A DNA stretch of 8,053 nucleotides from Pseudomonadota bacterium (GTDB taxonomy: Bacteria > Pseudomonadota > Gammaproteobacteria > GRL18), in the NCBI GenBank assembly GCA_030632745.1, contig DAOVUE010000049.1:1-8053 (forward strand), written 5' to 3'. Below the pieces are notes generated by a model that was not told where the DNA came from, did not search any database, and saw only the letters and a program-made list of their open reading frames with translations. A program made the position numbers and the translations under genes. Shown here in pieces: positions 1 through 6,159 of this stretch (position 1 is its first letter; the number at the start of each line of letters is the position of its first letter).

Positions 1-33
1 TCATTTTAATTATTATTCTGACAATGAGATATC

Positions 34-237
34 TTTGGGACTGACCAATTCTGCTTTACACTTTAAAACTTACCCCCCTCCTAACCTCCCCCCTGAAAAG
101 ACCAAGGGGGAGGAACTAAGAGCTAGAGGCCCCACTTACCTCTGGCTCTAACTCCCTCCCCCTGTCTTTTGAGGGGGAGGGTTGGGGAGGGGGTAAAAAA
201 GTGTAAAGATAAATTGGCTTATTTGATCAGTCCCAAA
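34..237. repeat. Long imperfect palindrome, MITE-like element
   Basis: The two ends are a perfect 11-bp inverted repeat, TTTGGGACTGA (34-44) and its complement (227-237). Moving inward, CCAATT (45-50) pairs with 212-217, CTTTACACTTT (54-64) with 198-208, the C-rich block 70-93 with the G-rich block 171-196, AAAAGAC (96-102) with 164-170, GGGGGAGG (106-113) with 155-162, and TAGAGG (124-129) with 139-144 apart from one mismatch. The centre is a short loop near 130-138. The left arm lacks about 9 bases present in the right arm (218-226). No transposase is encoded, and I see no clear target-site duplication. The core is far more GC-rich than its flanks, which suggests an inserted dispersed element. 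It lies just downstream of the minus-strand gene ending at 261, so it could also act in transcript termination. Confidence 0.75.
173..193 (+). other. G-quadruplex-forming motif
   Basis: Four G-tracts of 5, 3, 4 and 5 bases are separated by loops of 1, 2 and 1 bases (A, TT, A). This meets the usual three-tetrad G-quadruplex pattern with very short loops. It lies in the right arm of the 34-237 palindrome. The opposite arm (73-93, G-rich on the minus strand) has the same layout, but its two middle tracts are only two bases long. Folding is predicted from pattern alone. Confidence 0.5.
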
Positions 238-260
238 AACTTGTATTGCAAATCCATATA

Positions 261-1070
261 TCAATGAAGTTCAGCCTTATTTGTTTTCAAAGCTGTTAAT
301 TTATTAAGCTCATGTTCCCGTTTTTTTACATCTTTATACGCTTTCTTAAAAAAAGGACGTAAAGATTTTTTTATATTTTTTGCAGCTTCAGCGGCACTCA
401 CATTTTTCAATACACAAAAAATAGCCAGAGCATAAGTAATATCATATTGTGATAAATAAGCAGTGCGATTAATAGCTGCCGGTTTACAGCTGCCGCAGGT
501 TACATTGCGATAGACAAAAGCACTATTAACGAACATCAAACCAAAGCCCATAAACACAGCCAGCACTTCAGTAATCTGCGGCCAGTTTTGTTCGACACCC
601 GGAGGAGCCTCTTTAGCCATAGAGCCCAGATAATGTGCCAATGCATGAGCAAAAGTAGCAATAATAGCTTCCGGATTACCCACCTGACGGGGATCATAGA
701 GAATAGTCAGGCGTTGTTCTTCTAACACAAATTCCGGTTCTGCCCCATTCATGTCCCGCAAGGCACCTGAAATCAGCACTTTTTCCGTTTGAGTCGCACA
801 ACTTTGTTCTGCTGTCAGGCGACAGGGCCAGTGTTTTATAGCAGCATATTCCTTAACCTTATCAAAGATCAAATGAGCCATTTCATCTTTTGTCTCAGCA
901 TTGCCTGGAAAATAACGATTAGAGGGTACTACGAGTACCGTCTGGTTAAAAAATATTTCCGCATCAAAATTACGTAAGGCCCATGCATAGGTATCAAATA
1001 ACCACTGCACCGACTCTTCATCCAGAGCAGGTTGACTTTTAAACAAATTTTTCAGCACATCAAGAAACAC
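261..1070 (-). CDS. Metalloprotease-like protein with degenerate HExxH motif
   Basis: This encodes a 269-residue protein with no signal peptide, so probably cytoplasmic. I chose the GTG at 1070-1068 because AAGGTG lies 6 bases upstream. The longer frame opening with GTG at 1151 has no usable ribosome binding site and would add 27 poorly conserved-looking residues. The N-terminal part (LDEESVQWLFDTYAWAL, about residues 16-32) and the centre resemble, from memory, a family of uncharacterised bacterial proteins that carry ATLAHELAHYL followed by a DLLAVFLGFG-like helix. Here the corresponding motif is FAHALAHYLG, with His142 and His146 kept but the catalytic Glu replaced by Ala143. Glu167 in TEVLAVFMGFG could be the third metal ligand. 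A CGSC motif follows at 192-195, and the C-terminus is Lys-rich. It diverges from the exported-protein gene at 1250 (179 bp between starts); I saw no convincing promoter. Function unknown; proteolytic activity looks doubtful. Confidence 0.8.
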   Translation of the reverse strand: MFLDVLKNLFKSQPALDEESVQWLFDTYAWALRNFDAEIFFNQTVLVVPSNRYFPGNAETKDEMAHLIFDKVKEYAAIKHWPCRLTAEQSCATQTEKVLISGALRDMNGAEPEFVLEEQRLTILYDPRQVGNPEAIIATFAHALAHYLGSMAKEAPPGVEQNWPQITEVLAVFMGFGLMFVNSAFVYRNVTCGSCKPAAINRTAYLSQYDITYALAIFCVLKNVSAAEAAKNIKKSLRPFFKKAYKDVKKREHELNKLTALKTNKAELH

Positions 1071-1076
1071 TATAAA

Positions 1077-1082
1077 CACCTT
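1077..1082 (-). promoter_or_regulatory. Ribosome binding site deciding the GTG start at 1070
   Basis: On the minus strand this reads AAGGTG, six bases before the GTG at 1070-1068. It is the only good Shine-Dalgarno match near the 5' end of the frame and favours this start over the upstream GTG at 1151. Confidence 0.6.
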
Positions 1083-1237
1083 ATAATAATAATTTGTATC
1101 AATTAAATCATTTTTTAAAGCAAAATAATACCCATTAGAGCAAGTAATCACACCTATTTTAATATATTAGCAAATAGTAATGGATGAATTAACAAATAAA
1201 GTCTATACTATACAAACTATTATAAATGAGCAGATGT

Positions 1238-1243
1238 AAGGAG
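1238..1243 (+). promoter_or_regulatory. Ribosome binding site deciding the ATG start at 1250
   Basis: AAGGAG is followed by six bases and then ATG at 1250. This favours the second in-frame ATG over the one at 1226, and it places a typical signal peptide at the very N-terminus. Confidence 0.75.
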
Positions 1244-1249
1244 AAGTCA

Positions 1250-2206
1250 ATGCTCTTCAATTACAAAAGAACACTATTATTTTCATCACTGATCGTTTCT
1301 ATCAGTGTGGGGGGAGCCATCAGCGCAGGGCAGACAGCCATCAACGCCGGACAAACAGACATCGACACAGCACAAGGTACTATGTTAGATTATCGTTTTC
1401 CACCAGCTGATGTACTTTCTCAGCCACTGGCAATACCAAAATCAACAAGTTCTGCTGCACCTGTCGTAAAACCAGCACCTGTAAGAGCAGCACCGCGCGG
1501 TCAAATGCCTCGTAGTGCCCCCTATGCGGCACAAAGACCCATTCCAATGCAGTATAGAAATACACCCAGACCGCCTTATAATGCACCCTTCGGTCGTCCT
1601 GCACCAAGGCCTGGACCTGGACCTTATGGTCGTCCTTACGCAGGTCCGGCACCAATACCTGCACCTGCTCCCTATGGCCGTCCTTACGCTGCTCCTGCCC
1701 CCATGCCCGGAGCTGCACCATTTGGCCCTGGAAGACCACCGGCTTACAATGGCAGACCTTATGGACCCGGTCCATATAATCCCGGTTTTTCAAATAACAG
1801 GCCTTATAACATCAGGCCTTACGACAACGGATATTATAATAATAGACAGTCCAACTCCGGACCTTTCAGCAATAATCCTATGGATAACTTTGGTTTTGGT
1901 CCGTTTAGTAAAAACAGCAATACAGCACCCTGGGAAACATGGCCATTTGGCGGCCGTGACAGCCTATGGAACCGTAGAGAAATTCCATTTAAGGATAAAA
2001 GCCCGGTCGATTGGGTTCAGCCGGAGGATCCCAAAGAAGGTCTGGCTGTTATGTGGGATGATTTAATCTCTTCCTCTGATGAATTTGGAGAAATGCCGGG
2101 CGGCTGGTATGTGCCTTCAATCGGTGTACCTAATCCGGTGGATCTGGAAGACCAGTTAGAAAAAGCCAGTAAAGAAATTCCTGACTTAATTCGTATTTAT
2201 GACTAA
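1250..2206 (+). CDS. Exported Pro/Gly/Tyr/Asn-rich low-complexity protein
   Basis: This is a 318-residue protein with a clear Sec signal peptide: a basic start (KR at 6-7), a hydrophobic core at about 9-22, and a predicted signal peptidase I cut after AISA, between residues 26 and 27. Residues about 72-180 are rich in Pro, Ala, Gly, Arg and Tyr with recurring GRPY (127-130, 143-146, 168-171). Residues about 180-225 are Asn/Gly/Tyr-rich. A non-repetitive C-terminal part has several Trp and Asp residues and the stretch MPGGWYVPSIGVPNPVD (282-298). No cysteines, lipobox or membrane helix follow the signal peptide, so it should be periplasmic or secreted. The composition recalls sulfur globule envelope proteins and other structural matrix proteins, and I associate a similar C-terminal motif with hypothetical proteins of sulfur-oxidising gammaproteobacteria, but this is recollection, not proof. 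Other possibilities are a cell-wall-associated or adhesin-like structural protein. The strong ribosome binding site argues that it is a real, expressed gene. Confidence 0.85.
   Translation: MLFNYKRTLLFSSLIVSISVGGAISAGQTAINAGQTDIDTAQGTMLDYRFPPADVLSQPLAIPKSTSSAAPVVKPAPVRAAPRGQMPRSAPYAAQRPIPMQYRNTPRPPYNAPFGRPAPRPGPGPYGRPYAGPAPIPAPAPYGRPYAAPAPMPGAAPFGPGRPPAYNGRPYGPGPYNPGFSNNRPYNIRPYDNGYYNNRQSNSGPFSNNPMDNFGFGPFSKNSNTAPWETWPFGGRDSLWNRREIPFKDKSPVDWVQPEDPKEGLAVMWDDLISSSDEFGEMPGGWYVPSIGVPNPVDLEDQLEKASKEIPDLIRIYD
1619..1714 (+). repeat. Two 48-bp tandem units inside the Pro-rich gene
   Basis: Two consecutive units of 16 codons encode GPYGRPYAGPAPIPAP and APYGRPYAAPAPMPGA. The DNA copies are clearly related but have diverged at synonymous and non-synonymous sites. 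A third, degenerate unit may begin at 1715 (APFGPGRP). The pattern indicates growth of the low-complexity region by tandem duplication. Confidence 0.7.
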
Positions 2207-2213
2207 ATTAATA

Positions 2214-2258
2214 TGCGGGCATACCATTTGCGTGCATATCATTTGCGGGCATACCATT
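2214..2258. repeat. Three tandem 15-bp repeats
   Basis: TGCGGGCATACCATT occurs at 2214-2228, as TGCGTGCATATCATT with two changes at 2229-2243, and again exactly at 2244-2258. The array starts 7 bases after the stop codon of the exported-protein gene and lies in the gap upstream of rapA. No function is evident. Confidence 0.85.
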
Positions 2259-2267
2259 AGTGCCCGC
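2245..2267 (+). terminator. GC-rich hairpin after the exported-protein gene, possible terminator
   Basis: GCGGGCA (2245-2251) and TGCCCGC (2261-2267) form a perfect 7-bp stem with a 9-base loop, using the last 15-bp repeat as the left arm. It lies about 40 bases after the stop codon, but no T-run follows, so it is not a canonical intrinsic terminator. The first repeat could compete for the same right arm. Confidence 0.35.
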
Positions 2268-2300
2268 CCTTCCCGGGGCTCTATAGCTGAGCAATTATAA

Positions 2301-2329
2301 TTCCCAGCTCCCCTACTTTCCTATACAAT
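2301..2329 (+). promoter_or_regulatory. Candidate sigma-70 promoter for rapA
   Basis: TTCCCA (2301-2306, 4 of 6 to consensus) and TACAAT (2324-2329, 5 of 6) are separated by exactly 17 bases. A start site near 2336 would give an untranslated leader of about 50 bases. A 10-bp palindrome, AATTATAATT (2293-2302), overlaps the -35 side. In AT-rich DNA such matches arise by chance, so this is tentative. Confidence 0.35.
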
Positions 2330-2378
2330 ACCTGCGTTTTTATCTCAATTCTTTTTGTATTAACTCAATAACTTGAAT

Positions 2379-2384
2379 AGAGGA
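2379..2384 (+). promoter_or_regulatory. Ribosome binding site for rapA (GTG start)
   Basis: AGAGGA lies five bases before the GTG at 2390. The resulting N-terminus, EEFIPGQRYISN, lines up with FTLGQRWISD of Escherichia coli RapA, confirming the non-ATG start. Confidence 0.75.
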
Positions 2385-2389
2385 TCATT

Positions 2390-5300
2390 GTGGAAGAATT
2401 TATCCCCGGTCAGCGTTACATCAGTAATGCAGAGTTACAAATGGGTCTCGGCAGCATTATAGACTCCGATTTTCGCACAGTCACTCTTCATTTTGCAGCC
2501 TGTGATGAAACACGAACCTATGCAAAACAAAATGCTCCGCTATCACGAATTATTTACTCCACAGGTGAACAGATACAATCAATTGACGGGGAAACTATCC
2601 ATATTGCTTCTCTCTCAGAAATTGATGGTTTAGTTTCCTATACCGGCAGCAACCAGCAGGGTGAAATAGCGACACTCTCTGAGAGTCAACTTGATCATGC
2701 CATTCAATTAAACCGGCCGGCTGAACGTCTTTTTAGTGGTCAGATTGATAAAAATCGCTGGTTTGATCTGCGTTATCAAACTCTTAAGCAGCTCCGGCAG
2801 ATCACACATTCTGACTTATCAGGTTTGACCGGATGTCGTACCAGTTTAATACCACATCAACTCTATATTGCTCATGAAGTAGCCAATCGACATGCCCCGA
2901 GAGTATTACTTGCCGATGAAGTTGGACTGGGAAAAACCATTGAAGCAGGATTGATTATTCATCATCAATTACTCAGTGAGCGTGCACAACGGGTGTTAAT
3001 TATTGTACCTGAGAGCCTGATGCATCAATGGCTGGTGGAGATGCTGCGGCGTTTTAATCTGATGTTCAGTATTTTTGATGAACAACGCTGTCAGGCTTTA
3101 AGCACTGATAGTGACGATAATGATAGTGCTAGTGTTAATGCGGAAAAAGAAAATATTTTTCTTAGTGAACAACTGGTGCTCTGCAGTCTGGAATTTTTAG
3201 CAGACAATGCTTCCTATTATCAGCAGGCTTTAGCGGGTGAATGGGATTTGATGGTTGTGGATGAAGCCCATCACTTACAATGGACACCTCAACATTCTAG
3301 TTGCGAATACCAGTTAATCGAACAACTGAGTCTGCGGGTTCAAGGTATTTTATTATTAACAGCAACCCCTGAACAATTGGGGGTTGAAAGTCATTTTGCC
3401 CGCTTGCGCCTGCTGGATGCAGAGCGCTTTAGCAATCTGGATGCTTTTATTGCGGAAGAAAAAAGCTATCAGCCCATTGCTCATGCAATAGAATGTTTAT
3501 TATCCGAACAGGCCGTCACTGATGAAGTTCAGCAAATTGTTAAAGATATTTTAAACGATGAATATGATAAAGAACAAAATATCAGTAGAGAATCCCTTAT
3601 AGAACAGATGCTGGATCGACATGGAACCGGCCGTATATTATTTAGAAACACACGCTCAACGGTTAAAGGATTTTCCGCTCGCAGGGTCTTTGCTCATCCG
3701 CAAAAATTGCCGGAACAGTATCTATTACTATTAGAGCAGTATACTCAGGCGTTCCTGCAGCAGGAAAGTTCTCAAAATACTGAGGAGCCTGAAACAAGCG
3801 GCCCATTTTCTAGTCTGGTATTATTTCCGGAACGACTTTATCAACTAAAAGCTGAAGCTTCAGATCAATTTTCAAATTGGACCCAAATCGATCCCAGAGT
3901 TAAATGGTTAGGAGACTGGTTATTTGAGCAGCGTAGTGACAACTCTTCATTACAAAAAAACAAAATTCTTGTGATTACAGCTAATGCTCAAACTGCCATT
4001 GAATTAGCAGAGACATTAAAGAAACAATATGGAATCTATGCCGCGCTATTTCATGAAGGCCTGAGCCTTGTCGAGCGCGATCGTTCTGCTGCTTTCTTTG
4101 CTGATTTTGATAATGGTGCCGCGGTACTGATTTGTTCGGAAATTGGCAGTGAAGGGCGCAATTTTCAATTTGCACATAAAATGGTTTTATTTGATTTGCC
4201 TCTCAATCCTGATCTGCTGGAACAGCGTATTGGTCGTCTGGATCGTATTGGACAAACTCAGACCATTCAAATTCATATCCCCTACCTGGAAAATACAGCT
4301 CAGGCTGTGTTATTTCACTGGTATAATGATGCTCTCAATGCATTCGAGCACACTTGTCCCGCAGGACATAGCGTATTTACTCAGCTGCAGGAGCTGCTAT
4401 ACAATAGTTTAATGTCATTACATCTGACAGATAAAACCCAATCTGAAAAAAACCAATTTCAAAAAACAGGGCAGAATTCTGATCTTATTCTTAAAGGACA
4501 GTGTTTAGTTAAAAAACTGAATAAAGCACTGCATGATGGAAGAGATCAATTATTAGAATATAATTCATGCCGTCAGCCACAGGCTGATAAATTGTACCTG
4601 AGTGCTGAAAAAAACGACCGGGATAATTCTTTATTTCACTATATGGATGCATTCTTTGATGCTTTTGGTATTGATCATGCAGAACATAGTCAGCATTGTT
4701 ATATTATTTCACCCGGAGAGCAGATGTTCAGTCAATTCCCGGGTTTACCTGATGACGGCATGACGATCAGCTATAGTCGTTCTATTGCTTTATCCAATGA
4801 GGATATGCAGTTTTTTACCTGGGAACATCCCGTGGTCAGAACAGCCATGGACATCATCAGCAGTAGTGAGACAGGCAATACCGCAATGACTACAGCGGAT
4901 AGTTCAACATTATCCATAGCAATAAAACCGGGAAGCTTATTGCTGGAATGTTTATTCCTGCTGGAAACAACAAGTCATAAAGCACTGCAGGCTAATCGTT
5001 ATTTACCACCCACCAGTATTCGTATTCTTGTCAATGAAAGAGGTCAGGAACTCACACAGGAAATAAAACATCATGACATAGTAGAAACTCAGGAAAGAAT
5101 TAATAAGCAGACTGCTCAGCAGATAATAAAAGTGAAACAAGATCTGTTACAGAGCATGATCTCAAAAGCAGAAGCACTCTGTGATCAACAGACACCTGAT
5201 ATTTTATTATCAGCAAGAAAAGCAAGTCAAAGCACACTTGTTAATGAAATTGATCGTCTGCAAGCACTCGCAAAGATCAATCCCAATATTCGCCGCGAAG

Positions 5301-5398
5301 AAATTGAATTTCTTGAACAGCAATTACACTCATTAGAGAAAATTTTAAACTCTATAAAGCCCAGACTGGATGCTTTACGTGTTATTATTGTTACTTAG
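2390..5398 (+). CDS. rapA: RapA, RNA polymerase-associated SNF2-type ATPase
   Basis: RapA (HepA) binds RNA polymerase and uses ATP to free and recycle stalled enzyme after transcription. This 1002-residue copy is slightly longer than E. coli RapA (968) and is collinear with it from end to end. The N-terminal Tudor-like region (GQRYISNAELQMGLG, residues 7-21) is followed by the SNF2 ATPase lobe: TSLIPHQ (151-157), Walker A DEVGLGKT (176-183), Walker B DEAH (291-294) and motif III TATPEQ (324-329). The helicase C lobe runs from about 501 (DPRVKW) and contains SEIGSEGRN (583-591) and the arginine-finger motif QRIGRLDRIGQ (612-622). The C-terminal RapA-specific region ends in RLDALRVIIVT. All catalytic motifs are intact. 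Extra length comes from small insertions, including an acidic Ser/Asp/Asn stretch near 238-250 between ATPase motifs I and II. The start is GTG with a good ribosome binding site. The SYLF gene follows after 66 bp. Confidence 0.97.
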   Translation: MEEFIPGQRYISNAELQMGLGSIIDSDFRTVTLHFAACDETRTYAKQNAPLSRIIYSTGEQIQSIDGETIHIASLSEIDGLVSYTGSNQQGEIATLSESQLDHAIQLNRPAERLFSGQIDKNRWFDLRYQTLKQLRQITHSDLSGLTGCRTSLIPHQLYIAHEVANRHAPRVLLADEVGLGKTIEAGLIIHHQLLSERAQRVLIIVPESLMHQWLVEMLRRFNLMFSIFDEQRCQALSTDSDDNDSASVNAEKENIFLSEQLVLCSLEFLADNASYYQQALAGEWDLMVVDEAHHLQWTPQHSSCEYQLIEQLSLRVQGILLLTATPEQLGVESHFARLRLLDAERFSNLDAFIAEEKSYQPIAHAIECLLSEQAVTDEVQQIVKDILNDEYDKEQNISRESLIEQMLDRHGTGRILFRNTRSTVKGFSARRVFAHPQKLPEQYLLLLEQYTQAFLQQESSQNTEEPETSGPFSSLVLFPERLYQLKAEASDQFSNWTQIDPRVKWLGDWLFEQRSDNSSLQKNKILVITANAQTAIELAETLKKQYGIYAALFHEGLSLVERDRSAAFFADFDNGAAVLICSEIGSEGRNFQFAHKMVLFDLPLNPDLLEQRIGRLDRIGQTQTIQIHIPYLENTAQAVLFHWYNDALNAFEHTCPAGHSVFTQLQELLYNSLMSLHLTDKTQSEKNQFQKTGQNSDLILKGQCLVKKLNKALHDGRDQLLEYNSCRQPQADKLYLSAEKNDRDNSLFHYMDAFFDAFGIDHAEHSQHCYIISPGEQMFSQFPGLPDDGMTISYSRSIALSNEDMQFFTWEHPVVRTAMDIISSSETGNTAMTTADSSTLSIAIKPGSLLLECLFLLETTSHKALQANRYLPPTSIRILVNERGQELTQEIKHHDIVETQERINKQTAQQIIKVKQDLLQSMISKAEALCDQQTPDILLSARKASQSTLVNEIDRLQALAKINPNIRREEIEFLEQQLHSLEKILNSIKPRLDALRVIIVT

Positions 5399-5464
5399 TT
5401 TCAGCAAAAATGTTAAAATCAATTTTGGACTAAATCACTAACTATACCAAGGTACCTTAGATTA

Positions 5465-6007
5465 ATGATCCATAAGTTGAATATCCTACAAAAAAACGTT
5501 TTCTTTTGTATCCTGTTTTTGAGTTTTTCACTGTCTAATGTCTGGGCCTGGGATGCCAATGCAGAATTAAAAGCTAACCAAACTCTGGCACACTTTAAAA
5601 ATAAAGACAGCTCACTGAATAATTTCTTTTCACAGGCCTATGGATACGCTGTTTTCCCCACTATTGGTAAAGCAGGTTTTATAGTGGGTGGTGCCTATGG
5701 TGACGGCATGATTTATAAACAGGGAGCCATCACTGGATTAACAACAATGACTCAGGTCAGTGTCGGCTGGCAGATAGGTGCTGAAGCTTATAGTGAAATC
5801 ATTTTTTTCCATAATGAAGCAAGCTATAATAATTTTACCAAGGGCAATTTTGAGCTTGGAGCACAAGCCTCAGCAGTATTTGTAAAACCCGGTGTTGCAG
5901 CCCAGACTAAATATGATAAAGGTATTGCTATATTTACAGATTACAAAGGCGGATTAATGGCAGCAGCCAGCGTTAGCGGACAAAAATTCTCTTTCCAGAA
6001 AAAATAA
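5465..6007 (+). CDS. Exported SYLF (YSC84-type) lipid-binding domain protein
   Basis: This is a 180-residue protein with an N-terminal signal peptide (Lys at 4 and 10, hydrophobic 11-25, likely cut after VWA at residue 28), so a periplasmic protein. The mature part is one SYLF/YSC84 domain: AYGYAVFPTIGKAGFIVGGA (58-77) is the family's opening signature, followed by GDGMIYKQG (79-87), the QVSVGWQIGAEAYSEIIFF stretch (97-115) and the closing acidic-Gly turn YKGGLMAAASVSGQKF (160-175). Members of this family bind phospholipids in eukaryotes; the bacterial exported forms are poorly characterised and their role is unknown. Length is usual for bacterial members. It begins 66 bp after rapA and may share its transcript. 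The nearest Shine-Dalgarno-like AAGG (5449-5452) is 12 bases from the ATG, longer than usual, and sits in the perfect palindrome AAGGTACCTT (5449-5458). Confidence 0.93.
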   Translation: MIHKLNILQKNVFFCILFLSFSLSNVWAWDANAELKANQTLAHFKNKDSSLNNFFSQAYGYAVFPTIGKAGFIVGGAYGDGMIYKQGAITGLTTMTQVSVGWQIGAEAYSEIIFFHNEASYNNFTKGNFELGAQASAVFVKPGVAAQTKYDKGIAIFTDYKGGLMAAASVSGQKFSFQKK

Positions 6008-6023
6008 TTTCATTTCAGCAAAA

Positions 6024-6055
6024 AATAGCCCGCTAAGATTATTCGACGGGCTATT
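6024..6055. terminator. Intrinsic terminator-like hairpin after the SYLF gene
   Basis: AATAGCCCG (6024-6032) and CGGGCTATT (6047-6055) form a perfect 9-bp stem with a 14-base loop, starting 17 bases after the SYLF stop codon. By position it should end the rapA/SYLF transcript. However, on the plus strand the bases after the stem (GTCATATAAA) are not a T-run, while on the minus strand the stem is followed by a run of T (complement of 6020-6025). The signal is therefore stronger for minus-strand transcription. Confidence 0.65.
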
Positions 6056-6074
6056 GTCATATAAACTCTTATAG

Positions 6075-6159
6075 AACATGAAATTATGCAGCTGTCTTAT
6101 GTGAGATTCTTTTTATATAAAGAGAATGTTCTCACAGCGACAGCGGCAAATTTCATGTT
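6075..6159. repeat. 85-bp inverted repeat upstream of nhaA
   Basis: AACATGAAATT (6075-6085) is perfectly complementary to 6149-6159. Further in, 6087-6096 pairs with 6139-6148 with one mismatch, TGTGAGA (6100-6106) pairs with 6130-6136, and the tip is the palindrome TTTATATAAA (6112-6121). The structure fills most of the gap between the SYLF terminator-like hairpin and nhaA. It could be an RNA leader structure, a short mobile palindromic element or a processed small RNA; the sequence alone does not decide. The rest of the gap (6160-6253) is AT-rich and shows nothing else clear. Confidence 0.75.

Noticed and set aside
789..977. 62-codon plus-strand frame opposite the metalloprotease-like gene
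   Set aside because: It is antisense to a well-supported gene, short, and without a recognisable product.
1204..1209. TATACT as a -10 box for the exported-protein gene
   Set aside because: The best -35 candidate at 17-base spacing (TGGATG, 1181-1186) matches only 3 of 6 positions, and the better TTAACA (1189-1194) has the wrong spacing. It is not better than chance in this AT-rich gap.
1380..1793. Minus-strand open frame opposite the exported-protein gene
   Set aside because: Its His/Gln/Val-rich repeats are the antisense translation of the repeat region, with no domain or upstream signals.
1515..2066. Long plus-strand open frame overlapping the exported-protein gene
   Set aside because: It is a shifted reading of the Pro-rich gene, whose GC-rich third positions and few stops create long shadow frames. 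It lacks a good ribosome binding site or recognisable domain, while the main frame has a signal peptide and strong binding site.
2214..2258. Possible CRISPR array
   Set aside because: Repeats are only 15 bp, directly adjacent with no spacers, and no cas gene is nearby.
3981..4412. Short open frames on both strands inside rapA
   Set aside because: They lie within the conserved helicase C lobe of an intact rapA, whose own frame explains the conservation.
5425..5448. TTGGAC and TATACC as a promoter for the SYLF gene
   Set aside because: The spacing is only 12 bases, too short for a sigma-70 promoter.
5449..5458. Perfect palindrome AAGGTACCTT as an operator
   Set aside because: A single 10-bp palindrome is expected by chance often enough, and there is no second site or regulator gene nearby. 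It is noted only with the SYLF gene's ribosome binding site.
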